This document shows, piece after piece, positions 34,300 through 42,203 of a stretch of DNA of 64,000 bases. Location: positions 1 through 64,000 of the forward strand of contig NZ_PTJD01000011.1 in NCBI RefSeq assembly GCF_002934625.1. Reading direction: 5' to 3'. Position numbers and translations under genes: made by a program. Source of the DNA: Kineococcus xinjiangensis (lineage in GTDB: Bacteria > Actinomycetota > Actinomycetes > Actinomycetales > Kineococcaceae). Positions within the stretch are counted from its first letter, which is position 1. Every line of letters starts with the position of its first letter. Under the pieces are notes generated by a model, which was not told the DNA's origin, did not search any database, and saw nothing but the letters and a program-made list of their open reading frames with translations.

Positions 34300-35163
34300 G
34301 TGGACCACGCCGGAGCCGTCCCCCTGCCGGTGGTCACCGGCACCCCCGCCGCCCCCCTGCTCCACACCGCGGCGGCCGTGCGGCGGGCCACGGCGCTGCA
34401 GCCCATCGTCGAGCTGTCCACCGGGCGGGTCGTCGGCCTGGAGGCGCTCAGCCGGTTCAGCACCGCCGGCGGGGAGCCGCTGCGGCCCGAGCGGGTCTTC
34501 GCCGAGGCGCACCGGCGCGGGGGCGGCGCGGAGCTGGAGCACCTGGCGCTCACGGCGGCGCTGGCCCTGCTGCCCTGCGTGCCGGCGGGCCGCTACCTGT
34601 CCGTCAACGCCTCCCCCACCGTGCTGCTGCACCCGCGCACCGTCCCCCTGCTGCTGGCGGCGGAACCGCAGCGCCTCGTGGTGGAGGTCACCGAGCACGA
34701 GCCGGTGCAGGACTACCGGGCGCTGCGCGCGGCCCTGGACGTGCTGCGCGGGCACGGGGCGCGGATCGCGGTGGACGACGCGGGCTCCGGCTACGCCAGC
34801 CTCCAGCACGTCCTGCACCTGGCCCCGGAGGTCGTGAAGCTCGACATCGCCTTCGTCGCGGGCATCGACACCGACCCGGCACGCCGCGCGGTGACGCGGG
34901 CGCTGGTGGGCCTGGCCGCCGAGGTCGGCGCGACGCTCGTCGCCGAGGGGGTGGAGCGCGCCGCGGAACTCGCCGTGCTCCTCGACCTCGGCGTGGCCTG
35001 CGGGCAGGGGCACCACCTCGGCCGGCCGCTGGTGGCGGCGCCTCCGGCGCGCAGCGACGGGGGAACGGCGGCGGCGCCCGCGGACGACGACGGCCCGGCA
35101 CCCCTGTGGGGGTGCCGGGCCGTCGGGGACCTGCCCGTCGAGGACCCGGTCCTCGGCAGGTGA
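34300..35163 (+). CDS. Stand-alone EAL c-di-GMP phosphodiesterase
   Basis: The 287-residue protein is essentially a lone EAL domain, about 240 residues. All signature residues are present: LEALSRF (EAL), YLSVNAS (Asn), VVEVTEHEPV (Glu), AVDDAGSGYAS (DD), EVVKLD (Lys), VAEGVERAAEL (Glu) and GQGHHLGRP (Gln). It should hydrolyse c-di-GMP to pGpG. No membrane or sensor domain is seen, so it is a soluble enzyme. GTG 34300 follows GGAGGGGGG at good spacing. The last ~25 codons run through a strong hairpin (35088-35125), giving a C-terminal tail (DDDGPAPLWGCRAV) that is probably unimportant. It is convergent with the response-regulator gene; stop codons are about 6 bases apart. Confidence 0.9.
   Translation: MDHAGAVPLPVVTGTPAAPLLHTAAAVRRATALQPIVELSTGRVVGLEALSRFSTAGGEPLRPERVFAEAHRRGGGAELEHLALTAALALLPCVPAGRYLSVNASPTVLLHPRTVPLLLAAEPQRLVVEVTEHEPVQDYRALRAALDVLRGHGARIAVDDAGSGYASLQHVLHLAPEVVKLDIAFVAGIDTDPARRAVTRALVGLAAEVGATLVAEGVERAAELAVLLDLGVACGQGHHLGRPLVAAPPARSDGGTAAAPADDDGPAPLWGCRAVGDLPVEDPVLGR
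35088..35125. terminator. Terminator hairpin inside the 3' end of the EAL gene
   Basis: A perfect 17-bp stem (CGACGGCCCGGCACCCC and its complement) with a TGTG loop lies within the last coding bases of the EAL gene, 38 bases before its stop. It also lies 45 bases past the stop of the convergent response-regulator gene, so it probably ends that transcript. Confidence 0.8.
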
Positions 35164-35169
35164 CGCTCG

Positions 35170-36072
35170 TCAGAACGTGACGATCGACAGGCCGCCCTTG
35201 CCGTAGCGGGACACGCTGACCGTCAGGTCCACCCGGCTGCCCTTGCGGGTCGCCCAGTCGACCACGTCCGGGCGCAGCTGCTCGCCCGGGCGGTAGTACG
35301 CGTGCAGCTTCAGGTGCGGGGCACCCTCCAGGTTGAACAGCGAGGCCATGATGTTGAGGACCTCGCCGGCGTTCTGGTGGAGGTTGTCGGGCATCTCGCG
35401 GTCCTCGATGGCCGCCTCGCTGGCGCCCGGCGGGAGCAGGCCGATCGCCGCGCCGCAGTGGGCGGCGAGGTCGAACGACATGACGGCCACGGCGGCCGAC
35501 TTCAGCCGGTCGTCCACGTAGAGCGCCACCGTCGTGCCCGGCTTGCCCCCCGGGGGGACCTCCGGGCCGGGGGCCACGTCGACGTCGCGGTTGAGCAGGT
35601 CGGACAGCAGGTTGCGGACGGCCAGGTTGGTGGGCAGGGGGCTGGGCATGCCCTCCTGCCACTTGACCGCCGGGCCGGTGCTCTGGGAGACCTGCTGCTG
35701 GGCGTTGGACTTGCCCAGCACCGGCTCCAGGGCGTCGGCGAACTGCTCGGGGGTGAAGGGCTTGGCGATGAGGAAGAGCGCCCCGGCCGCGGCGGCCTTG
35801 TCGCGCATCTCCTGCGAACCCTCCGAGGTGACGAACCCGAAGGGCACCGTGTCCCCGCCGGCCCGCAACGCCTGGAGCATCTCGATGCCCGTGCGCTCCG
35901 GCATGTTCCAGTCGGACAGCACGATGTCGGGGTTCTCGTTGCGAACCACCTCGAGACCCTCCTGGCCGTTCTCCGCCTGGACGACCTCCACCCAGTCGTA
36001 GCCGGCCTGCCGCAGCGTGCGGATCACGATCTGCCGCATCACCCGGCTGTCGTCGACCACCAGCGCTTTCAT
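35170..36072 (-). CDS. Receiver domain fused to a CheX/CheC-like domain
   Basis: The 300-residue protein has an N-terminal CheY-like receiver (1-120: KALVVDDSRVMRQ, phospho-acceptor Asp about 54 in VLSDWNMPERTG, Thr/Ser in GFVTSEG, Lys in LIAKPFTP). A linker of about 20 residues leads to a C-terminal ~160-residue domain. That domain has VDDRLKSAAVAVMSFDLAAH and NLHQNAGEVLNIMASLFN, reminiscent of CheX/CheC phosphatases (E-x-x-N signature). It may dephosphorylate CheY under its own receiver's control; this is inference. It is the last gene of the cheB-cheR-cheY-cheX run, 55 bases after cheX. GGGAG precedes its ATG. Confidence 0.8.
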   Translation of the reverse strand: MKALVVDDSRVMRQIVIRTLRQAGYDWVEVVQAENGQEGLEVVRNENPDIVLSDWNMPERTGIEMLQALRAGGDTVPFGFVTSEGSQEMRDKAAAAGALFLIAKPFTPEQFADALEPVLGKSNAQQQVSQSTGPAVKWQEGMPSPLPTNLAVRNLLSDLLNRDVDVAPGPEVPPGGKPGTTVALYVDDRLKSAAVAVMSFDLAAHCGAAIGLLPPGASEAAIEDREMPDNLHQNAGEVLNIMASLFNLEGAPHLKLHAYYRPGEQLRPDVVDWATRKGSRVDLTVSVSRYGKGGLSIVTF

Positions 36073-36127
36073 GGCGCCTACTCCCGTTCCGCCTCGTTCT
36101 CCGTGCCCGCCCCGACCAGCGGAATGC

Positions 36128-36595
36128 TCAACTCAACCACACGATGACGCTCAGCCACCCGTCGCGCCACACGGCGTCCATGCGGCCCACCTCGGCCGCC
36201 CCGTTGCCCAGCCGGGGAGTGGCGGTGGAGAGCACCGGCAGACCCAGCGAGCCTGCGTCCGGGACCAGCGCCTTGACGTTGCCCGCGACGATGTTGGCGA
36301 CCTCGCCGAGGGCGTCGTGCACCTCGTCCTCGGGCAGCGCCTCCTCCTGCAGCATCACCGCGGCCAGCGCCGAGGCCGTCGCCTGCGGCACCGTGACGGT
36401 GACGAGACCGGGGCGCGCCCCGGAGATCGACACGCTGGCGCAGAGGACGGGCCCCTCCGCCCCGATCGGCTCGAACGCCGGGTACGGCGGCTCGACCGTC
36501 GAGAAGAAGGAGTCCCACATCTGCATCACGATCTGCAGGAGCGCCTCGTCCTCGACGTAGTGCCCCAGCTCCTCGAGCTCGAAACCGGCGGTCAT
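36128..36595 (-). CDS. cheX: CheX-like chemotaxis phosphatase
   Basis: The 155-residue protein has the CheX/CheC-type helix pair (ALGEVANIVAGNVKALV, where E-x-x-N matches the CheY-P phosphatase signature) and a beta-rich remainder (VLCASVSISGARPGLVTVTVP). CheX proteins speed hydrolysis of CheY-phosphate and reset the motor signal. Its ATG overlaps the cheY stop codon as ATGA (36592-36595), so the two are translationally coupled, which supports the pairing. No CheZ gene is in the window, as is normal outside proteobacteria. Sequence similarity to textbook CheX is modest, so the name rests on motif and context. Confidence 0.78.
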   Translation of the reverse strand: MTAGFELEELGHYVEDEALLQIVMQMWDSFFSTVEPPYPAFEPIGAEGPVLCASVSISGARPGLVTVTVPQATASALAAVMLQEEALPEDEVHDALGEVANIVAGNVKALVPDAGSLGLPVLSTATPRLGNGAAEVGRMDAVWRDGWLSVIVWLS

Positions 36596-36975
36596 GCGCC
36601 CGCCACCTCGGGCAGGAGGCCGAGGAGTGCGAGCTTCTCCTCGAGCGCATCCGGAGTGAACGGCTTGATGAGGTACTCGTGGGCCCCGGCGGCCAGGGCG
36701 CGGACGATCTGCCCGTGCTCGGCCTCGGTGGTGACCATCATCATGGTCATGGTCCGGTACGCGCGGTTGGCGCGGATCTGCGTGACCAGGGTGAGACCGT
36801 CCATGACCGGCATGTTCCAGTCGATGGTGGCCAGGTCGGGCAGCGGTCCGCTCTTGAGGACCTCCAGGGCCTCGGCCCCGTCAGCAGCTTCCACCGTCTC
36901 GTAGCCCAGCTTGCGCAGGGCTCCGCCGATGATCTTCCGCATGGCCCGCGAGTCGTCGACGACAAGCGCCCTCAT
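36592..36975 (-). CDS. cheY: Chemotaxis response regulator CheY
   Basis: The 127-residue single receiver domain has acidic pocket Asp7-Asp8 (VVDDSRAMRK), phospho-acceptor Asp52 (LATIDWNMPVMDG), Thr in MMVTTEAE and Lys in EYLIKPFTPD. There is no output domain, as expected for CheY acting on the flagellar switch. The gene lies between cheR (2-base gap) and cheX (ATGA overlap). The ribosome-binding site GGAGGCTGAGC precedes ATG 36975. It is 40-50% similar to the receiver at 35170, suggesting that the fusion arose from duplication of this gene. Confidence 0.93.
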   Translation of the reverse strand: MRALVVDDSRAMRKIIGGALRKLGYETVEAADGAEALEVLKSGPLPDLATIDWNMPVMDGLTLVTQIRANRAYRTMTMMMVTTEAEHGQIVRALAAGAHEYLIKPFTPDALEEKLALLGLLPEVAGA

Positions 36976-36977
36976 GC

Positions 36978-37802
36978 TCAGCCTCCGTTCTTCGGTCGGT
37001 GGACCGAAACTCGTCCGATGAGAGTTCGCTCCCATCCGTCGTCGACCCCCAGCGTCGTCTCCGCGCCGCCGAGGAACAGGTACCCGCCCGGGCGGAGGAC
37101 CGCCCGCACGCGCTGGAGGATGTCCCGCTTGGTGGAGACATCGAAGTAGATGAGCACGTTCCTCAGGAACACCACGTCGAACTGCCCGACACCGCGGAAC
37201 GGCAGCGCGAGGTTCATGTGCTGGAACGTGACCATCCGCTTGAGGTCGTCGTTGACCTGCCACTGGGTGCCCACGCGGGTGAAGTGCCGCACGAGCAGGT
37301 TGGCGGGCAGGCCCCGGTTCATCTCGAGCTGGGAGAAACGGCCGCTGCGGCCCTTCTCCAGGACCTCGTTGGAGATGTCGGTGGCGAGGATCTCCGCGCG
37401 CCAGCCCTCGGCGACGACGGAGTCCTTCAGCAGCATCGCGAGGCTGTACGCCTCCTGCCCCGTGGAGCAGGCTGCCGACCAGATCCGCAGCTGCCGGGTG
37501 GCGCCGCGGGTCTGCTTCAGGTCGGGGAGCACGGCGGTCGAGAACGCGGTGAACGGCGCACCGTCGCGGAACCACGAGGTCTCGTTCGTGGTCAGCGCCT
37601 CCACGATGTCCATCTGCTTCCGCCGGTCGAGGCCGACGCGCACACCCTCGATGTAGGCCGAGACGTCGGGTGCGCCGGCCGCCCTCGCGAGGGGGACGAG
37701 CCTGGACTCGACGAGGTACTCCTTGCCCTTCTCGAGGACGATCGCGCTCTCGCGTCGGACGAGGGTGCAGACCCAGTCGAAGGCCTGGTTCGTCAGCGGC
37801 AC
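36978..37802 (-). CDS. cheR: Chemoreceptor methyltransferase CheR
   Basis: This 274-residue S-adenosylmethionine-dependent enzyme methylates glutamates on chemoreceptors. It has the helical N-terminal domain (FDWVCTLVRRESAIVLEKGKEYLVESRL), then the Rossmann-fold part: TTNETSWFRD, LRIWSAACSTGQEAYSLAM (SAM motif), EILATDISNEVLEKGRSG, FDVVFLRNVLIYFD and LRPGGYLFLGGAE. Length and motifs are normal. The GTG start is preceded by an exceptionally complete Shine-Dalgarno sequence (AAGGAGGTGATC), which includes the cheB stop codon. The nearest receptor substrate in the window is at 31686. Confidence 0.95.
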   Translation of the reverse strand: MPLTNQAFDWVCTLVRRESAIVLEKGKEYLVESRLVPLARAAGAPDVSAYIEGVRVGLDRRKQMDIVEALTTNETSWFRDGAPFTAFSTAVLPDLKQTRGATRQLRIWSAACSTGQEAYSLAMLLKDSVVAEGWRAEILATDISNEVLEKGRSGRFSQLEMNRGLPANLLVRHFTRVGTQWQVNDDLKRMVTFQHMNLALPFRGVGQFDVVFLRNVLIYFDVSTKRDILQRVRAVLRPGGYLFLGGAETTLGVDDGWERTLIGRVSVHRPKNGG

Positions 37803-37804
37803 GT

Positions 37805-37816
37805 GATCACCTCCTT
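37805..37816 (-). promoter_or_regulatory. Twelve-base Shine-Dalgarno of cheR over the cheB stop
   Basis: AAGGAGGTGATC on the minus strand is a 12-base match to the complement of the bacterial 16S rRNA 3' end. The TGA within it is the cheB stop codon, and cheR GTG is seven bases past GGAGG. Confidence 0.8.
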
Positions 37817-39039
37817 CCTGCGGAGAACCGGCCCGGGGCGGTGGCCGGTGGGAACGGGGTGGACGACGGGGTGGTGCGGGGGGTCACCGGCGGCGGCGGG
37901 GCCCCCGCCGGTGAGGTGGTCGATGTGCCCGCCGCCGAGCGCGGGGCCGGGGGTGCCATGGAGGCCGCACCACCGAGCCGTCGCACGATCGCGTCGGCGA
38001 TGCCGTGCAGCGGGAGGATCTCGTCGGCGACGCCCTCGCGGGCGACCGCGCCGGGCATGCCCCAGACCACCGAGGTGGCCTCGTCCTGCACGAGGACGTG
38101 ACCGCCGGCGCTCGCGATGCCCTTGCAGCCGTTGCGGCCGTCGGAGCCCATCCCCGTGAGGATCACGGCCAGCAGCTCGCCGCCGTAGAGGGTGAGCGCC
38201 GAGCGGAACATGACGTCCACGGCGGGGCGGCAGAAGTTCTCCGGCGGTCCCTGGTGCAGCTTCGTCACCACGTTCGTGCCCTGCCGCACGACCTCCATGT
38301 GGAAGTCGCCGGGCGCGATGTAGACGGTGCCGGGGACGACGGGCTGGCCGTTCTCGGCCTCCACGACCCGCAGCGCGCTGGCCTTGTCGAGGCGCTGCGC
38401 GTAGAGGCGCGTGAAGACCGGGGGCATGTGCTGGGTGATGAGGACGGGCACCCCGAGGTTCGGGGGGAGCTTGGAGATCACCGCGGTGAGGGCCTCGGGC
38501 CCGCCCGTGGAGGAGCCGATGACCAGGGCGCGCGCCTTCGCGCCGGGCGCGGCGGGACGCGGCCGCGGCGGCGGCGCGAACGCCGGTGCCGGCGGGCCGG
38601 AGGGGCCGGAGGGGCCGCGCTCCCGGAACCTGGGCACGAGGGCCTTGATCTTGGGGATGAGCTGCGAGCGGACGCTCTCCATGGACTCCGACACGCTGCC
38701 GACGTTGGCCGGCTTCGTGACGTAGTCGCTGGCGCCCTTGGACAGCGCCTCCAGCGCGGCGGCGGCGCCGCGCTCGGTGAGGGTGCTGAACATGACGATC
38801 GGCACGCGGCGGTCGATCTTGCGGATCTCCACCAGCGCCTGCAGGCCGTCCATCACCGGCATCTCGACGTCGAGGGTGATGGCGTCCGGCCGCAGTTGCT
38901 CGACCTTGCCGACGGCGATCTGGCCGTTGGCCGCCGTCGCGACGACCTCGATGGCGGGGTCGGTGGCGAGCACGTCGGTGATCAGGCGACGGACGACGAC
39001 CGAGTCGTCCACCACCAGCACCCTGATGCGGTCCCCCAC
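37807..39039 (-). CDS. cheB: Chemotaxis methylesterase/deamidase CheB
   Basis: The 410-residue protein has an N-terminal receiver (RIRVLVVDDSVVVRRL, phospho-acceptor Asp57 in ITLDVEMPVMDG, Lys in YVTKPAN) and a Pro-rich linker (PSGPSGPPAPAFAPPP). The methylesterase domain follows, with catalytic Ser in VIGSSTGGPEAL, His in ITQHMPPVFT and Asp in LTGMGSDGRNG. An extra ~55-residue Pro/Thr/Ser tail (TSTTSPAGAPPPPVTP) follows. It removes methyl groups added by CheR and completes adaptation. I chose GTG 39039 because it gives the classic start (VGDRIRVLVVDDS) with GGACGGGG before it. First gene of the operon; promoter candidate at 39111. Confidence 0.95.
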   Translation of the reverse strand: MGDRIRVLVVDDSVVVRRLITDVLATDPAIEVVATAANGQIAVGKVEQLRPDAITLDVEMPVMDGLQALVEIRKIDRRVPIVMFSTLTERGAAAALEALSKGASDYVTKPANVGSVSESMESVRSQLIPKIKALVPRFRERGPSGPSGPPAPAFAPPPRPRPAAPGAKARALVIGSSTGGPEALTAVISKLPPNLGVPVLITQHMPPVFTRLYAQRLDKASALRVVEAENGQPVVPGTVYIAPGDFHMEVVRQGTNVVTKLHQGPPENFCRPAVDVMFRSALTLYGGELLAVILTGMGSDGRNGCKGIASAGGHVLVQDEATSVVWGMPGAVAREGVADEILPLHGIADAIVRRLGGAASMAPPAPRSAAGTSTTSPAGAPPPPVTPRTTPSSTPFPPATAPGRFSAGRR

Positions 39040-39110
39040 GCTGAACCCCGTCCTCAGCGGTGCACGCACCGCAGTCTCGAAAACCGCCGATCGCAGCGGA
39101 CTCCCACTCC

Positions 39111-39136
39111 ATCGGCTGCGGGCGGCGAACCCTGAA
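39111..39136 (-). promoter_or_regulatory. Motility-sigma-like promoter of the cheB operon
   Basis: On the minus strand TTCA (39136-39133), 16 bases, GCCGAT (39116-39111), about 72 bases before the cheB start. The same two boxes with the same spacing occur before cheA (61697-61722). Confidence 0.6.
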
Positions 39137-39188
39137 GCGCAGATGCGGACGGCTGCGTCCGGCCCGGTCCCCCGCGAGGCCCCCGCGC

Positions 39189-39212
39189 GCACGGAAAGGA
39201 CCCTTTCCGGGG
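39189..39212. repeat. Single copy of the 3'-end palindrome
   Basis: Arms CGGAAAGG and CCTTTCCGGGG around AC, with the left outer arm mutated (GCAC). It lies 25 bases beyond the stop of the VOC gene at 39237. Confidence 0.88.
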
Positions 39213-39236
39213 TCGAACGGGCTGGGGTCCGGCGGG

Positions 39237-39617
39237 TCAGTCCGGCAGGTACAGGCAGAACGGGTGCCCGGCCGGATCCAGGCAGACGCGGACGTGCTCC
39301 TGCGGCTGGAAGTCCGCGACGCTCGCCCCGGCGGCGCGGGCGTGCTCCACCGCGGCGGCCAGGTCGTCGACGGCGATGTCCAGGTGGGCCGTCATCCGCT
39401 GCTCCCCCGCCCGGGCGGGCCAGACCGGCGGCACGTGGTCGGGCTCGGTCTGGAAGGACAGGCCGGCGCCGCCGCCGGGTGCGGCCAGGACCACCCACTC
39501 CGGGGAGTCCTCGCTCACCTCCCAGCCGAGCAGGCGCCGGTAGAAGGCGGCCAGCTCCCGGGCGTCGGGGGCGCCGAGCGTGGTCGCGGTCAGGCGCAGG
39601 CGGGGCGCGTCGGGCAC
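39237..39617 (-). CDS. VOC-superfamily (glyoxalase-like) protein
   Basis: The 126-residue single VOC domain has two beta-alpha-beta-beta-beta halves: LTATTLGAPDARELAAFYRRLLGWEV ... EWVVLAAP, and MTAHLDIAVDDLAAAVEHARAAGA ... VCLDPAGHPFCLYLPD. The family includes glyoxalases, dioxygenases and antibiotic-binding proteins. The His in TAHLDI and the Cys/His around AGHPFCLY are plausible metal ligands, but the function cannot be assigned. GTG 39617 has GAGGAGG just before it. It is flanked on both sides by 3'-end palindromes and is probably monocistronic. Confidence 0.82.
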   Translation of the reverse strand: MPDAPRLRLTATTLGAPDARELAAFYRRLLGWEVSEDSPEWVVLAAPGGGAGLSFQTEPDHVPPVWPARAGEQRMTAHLDIAVDDLAAAVEHARAAGASVADFQPQEHVRVCLDPAGHPFCLYLPD

Positions 39618-39645
39618 GGTGCCTCCTCGGGACGGACCCCGCCCC

Positions 39646-39711
39646 GCCCGGAAAGGACCCTTTCCGTGGCCCGGGAGGGGATCTCGACCCCGGAAAGGGT
39701 CCTTTCCGGGG
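39646..39711. repeat. Two copies of the 3'-end palindrome
   Basis: Copies lie at 39646-39669 (centre AC, two arm changes) and 39688-39711 (centre GT, perfect arms). They are opposite in orientation and lie 86-151 bases beyond the stop of the YchJ-family gene at 39797. Confidence 0.88.
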
Positions 39712-39796
39712 AGTAGGGGGGGATCGGGGAGTCGGGGAGGGGAGTCGGGGGGAAGTGGACGGGACGGGGGTGGAGCGGGGCGGGACGAGGGCGGGA

Positions 39797-40204
39797 TCAC
39801 CGGGGCAGCGCCGCCACGTACAGCCAGCGCCCGCCCTCCTTCACGAACCGGCTCCGCTCGTGCAGCACCCCCCGGCCCTCCGCGGAGCGGTACGACGCCC
39901 GGAACTCCACCACGCCCTCCGCGTCGAGGAAACCCCCGCCGCTGCCGCCCAGCACGTCGAGGCGCACCCACGACACGTCCGGGTCCGGATCCAGCTCCGC
40001 CGGGCGCGTCGACGGGTGCCACGTCCGCAGCAGGTACGGCCCGTCCCCCACGGCGAAGGCGCTGAAGCGGGAACGCATCAGCAGCTCCGCCGTCGCCGCC
40101 TGCGCCTCCCCGGCGTGCAGGCGACCGCAGCACACGGCGTAGGGATCCCCCAGCCCGCACGGGCAGGACCGCCCACCCCCGGGCGGCACCTCCACGCCGC
40201 TCAC
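39797..40204 (-). CDS. YchJ-family (UPF0225) SEC-C protein
   Basis: The 135-residue protein has an N-terminal Cys-rich zinc-binding SEC-C-like motif (RSCPCGLGDPYAVCCGRLHAG) and a C-terminal NTF2-like domain (TAELLMRSRFSAFAVGD, WVRLDVLGGSGG, VVEFRASYRSAEGRGVLHERSRFVKEGGRWLYV). This is the standard YchJ architecture; biochemical role unknown. Its GTG overlaps the stop of the STAS gene (GTGA, 40201-40204), making it the last gene of the rsbQ-rsbP-STAS operon. Association of YchJ with a stress-signalling operon is unusual and may be incidental co-transcription. Confidence 0.87.
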   Translation of the reverse strand: MSGVEVPPGGGRSCPCGLGDPYAVCCGRLHAGEAQAATAELLMRSRFSAFAVGDGPYLLRTWHPSTRPAELDPDPDVSWVRLDVLGGSGGGFLDAEGVVEFRASYRSAEGRGVLHERSRFVKEGGRWLYVAALPR

Positions 40205-40587
40205 GGCCCCACCGCCGCCACCGCGGCCGGCAGGTCGTCCAGCGCCAGCCCGTCGGACATGCCCACCAGGTCCAGGATCAGCCGCGCCGCGCTCCCCGGC
40301 GGCGCCACCACCCGGAAGGCCGCCCCGCAGCGGGCGCACTCGCGGGCCAGGCGGTCCACCAGCCGCACCCCCGAGCTGTCGCAGAACGTCACCTCGGTCA
40401 GGTCCAGCACCACCCCCGACGCCCCCGCCACCCACTCCGGCAGCCTCTCCAGCACCGGCAGCACGACGCCCACGTCCAGCTCCCCGCGGGCACGCAGGAC
40501 CTCCACCCCACCCGCCCGACCGTCCGGCCCCGGCAGCACCTCCACGCCCACGGCACCTCCCCCGGTGGTCCCCACCCCAGGGATCAT
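40201..40587 (-). CDS. STAS-domain anti-anti-sigma factor (RsbV-like)
   Basis: The 128-residue STAS domain has an N-terminal Gly-rich lead and core VEVLRARGELDVGVVLPVLERL. The diagnostic VVLDLTEVTFCDSSGVRLVDRL holds the phospho-acceptor Ser (second Ser of DSSG). Such proteins are phosphorylated by an RsbW-type kinase and reactivated by a SpoIIE phosphatase. The phosphatase gene immediately upstream overlaps it as ATGA (40584-40587), so it is very likely the phosphatase's substrate. No kinase or sigma gene is in the operon; the ATPase at 30528 is a candidate. The C-terminal half is typical (CGAAFRVVAPPGSAARLILDL). Confidence 0.88.
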   Translation of the reverse strand: MIPGVGTTGGGAVGVEVLPGPDGRAGGVEVLRARGELDVGVVLPVLERLPEWVAGASGVVLDLTEVTFCDSSGVRLVDRLARECARCGAAFRVVAPPGSAARLILDLVGMSDGLALDDLPAAVAAVGP

Positions 40588-42203
40588 GCCCCAGCGTGCG
40601 CCGCACCGGCAGCGGGCGCGTGCGGCGCGCCCACGCCCGGCCCCCGCCACGTCAGCAGCAGCACGCACACGTCGTCGTGCCCGCGCTCGTCGCGCAGCAG
40701 CTCGTCCGTCAGCGCGCGCACCGACGCGGCCTCCGTGCCGCGCCCCAGCCGGGCGGCGGCCGCCTCGAGCAGCTCCAGACCCACGTCGATGCCGCGCTCG
40801 CGCCGCTCCACGAGCCCGTCGGTGCACAGCAGCACCCGGTCGCCCGGCTCCAGCCGCACCTGCGCCTCGACCCGCTCCCCGTGCCGGGCGAACGCCCCCA
40901 GCGGCGTGGAGCGCCCCTCCCACAGCAGCCGCACCGGCCCCCGCGCGGGCAGCAGCAGCGGGGGCAGGTGGCCCGCGCAGGCGTAGCGCAGCAGCCCCGT
41001 CGCCAGGTCCAGCTCGGCGTAGGCGACCGTGGACATCGCCGCCGCCTCCACCTGCTCCACGAACCGGTCCAGCCGCGCCAGCAGCCGTCCCGGTCCCGTC
41101 CCGCCCCCCGCCACCGCCCGCACCGCGCTGCGCAGCTGCCCCATCGCCGCGGCCGCACCCAGCCCGCGCCCCACGACGTCCCCGACGACCACCGCCAGCA
41201 CGCCCGGCTCGCCGCCGGGGAGGAAGACGTCGTAGAAGTCGCCCCCCACCTCCAGCGCCTCCACGCCCGGCCGGTACGCCGTGGCGACGGCGTAGCGCGG
41301 GTCGTCGGGCGGGTCGACCCGCAGCAGGGAGCGCTGCAGCTCGTGGGCGACGAGGGCGCTGTGCTCGTGCAGGCGCGCCCGCTCCAGGGCGAGACCCCCC
41401 TGCCCGCCGGCGGCCGCGAGGACCTCCGCGTCGAGGGGCTCCGCCGCCGGACCGGACCTCGGGAGCAGCGAGAGGACCCCCTCCAGGGCGGTGTGCCCCC
41501 GCAGCGGCACGACGATCCGGCCCCCGCCCGAGCGGACCGCCCCGCCGCCACCGGGCAGCAGCTCCCCGCCCGGTCCACGGCCGAGCAGCTCCGCGGCCGG
41601 CTCCGGACAGTCGCCGGGCGCCTCCCCGGTGCTGCCGCGGGCGCGCAGACCGCCGTGGCCGTCCGCGACCCACACCGTGCCGGCGGCGGCTCCCGCAGCG
41701 GCCACGGCGGTGCCCAGCAGCGCCCCGGCGACGCCGTCCACCCCCACCGCGACCGACAGGGCCGCGCTCACCCGCTGCAGGGCCCGCACCCGCGCCGCGG
41801 AGCGCTCGGCCGCGGACCGGGCGGCGAGCAGCTCCCGCTCGTAGCGGACCCGCTCGCGGGCGCTGACGAGGGCGGCGTGCACGACCTCCAGCGGCGCGCC
41901 CGGCGCGGGCGCGGCCACGGCCGTGAGCAGCACCGGCAGCCGCCCGCCCGGGACCCGCAGCTCCAGCGCCACCTCCTCCACCCGCCGCTCCACGTGCAGC
42001 AGGGGCGACAGGTGCGTCTCCCAGTAGATGCGCCCGCCCGCCGTGAGCAGGTCGCTGAGGGCGGCGCGGCCCACCAGGTCCGCCGGGGCCCGCCCCAGCC
42101 AGCGCAGGGCGGTGGCGTTGGCGGCGACGACGGTCCCGTCCGCGCTCAGCGTCAGCAGCGCGCAGGGCGCCGCGTCCCAGCTCCCCCGCGCCGCGGCGGT
42201 CAT
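40584..42203 (-). CDS. rsbP: PAS/GAF-SpoIIE phosphatase, RsbP-like
   Basis: The 539-residue protein has a PAS domain (about 10-125: CALLTLSADGTVVAANATALRWLG, GRIYWETHLSPLL), a helical linker, a GAF-like region (about 140-280) and a SpoIIE/PP2C phosphatase (about 325-525). Phosphatase motifs: LEVGGDFYDVF, VVVGDVVGRG, YACAGHLPP, LLCTDGLVERR and HDDVCVLLL, with the metal-binding Asp residues kept. In Bacillus, RsbP has a PAS-coil-PP2C layout and activates RsbV under energy stress, needing RsbQ. Here the adjacent upstream gene is an RsbQ homologue, overlapping as ATGA (42200-42203). The added GAF is a difference from Bacillus RsbP. Confidence 0.9.
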   Translation of the reverse strand: MTAAARGSWDAAPCALLTLSADGTVVAANATALRWLGRAPADLVGRAALSDLLTAGGRIYWETHLSPLLHVERRVEEVALELRVPGGRLPVLLTAVAAPAPGAPLEVVHAALVSARERVRYERELLAARSAAERSAARVRALQRVSAALSVAVGVDGVAGALLGTAVAAAGAAAGTVWVADGHGGLRARGSTGEAPGDCPEPAAELLGRGPGGELLPGGGGAVRSGGGRIVVPLRGHTALEGVLSLLPRSGPAAEPLDAEVLAAAGGQGGLALERARLHEHSALVAHELQRSLLRVDPPDDPRYAVATAYRPGVEALEVGGDFYDVFLPGGEPGVLAVVVGDVVGRGLGAAAAMGQLRSAVRAVAGGGTGPGRLLARLDRFVEQVEAAAMSTVAYAELDLATGLLRYACAGHLPPLLLPARGPVRLLWEGRSTPLGAFARHGERVEAQVRLEPGDRVLLCTDGLVERRERGIDVGLELLEAAAARLGRGTEAASVRALTDELLRDERGHDDVCVLLLTWRGPGVGAPHAPAAGAAHAGA

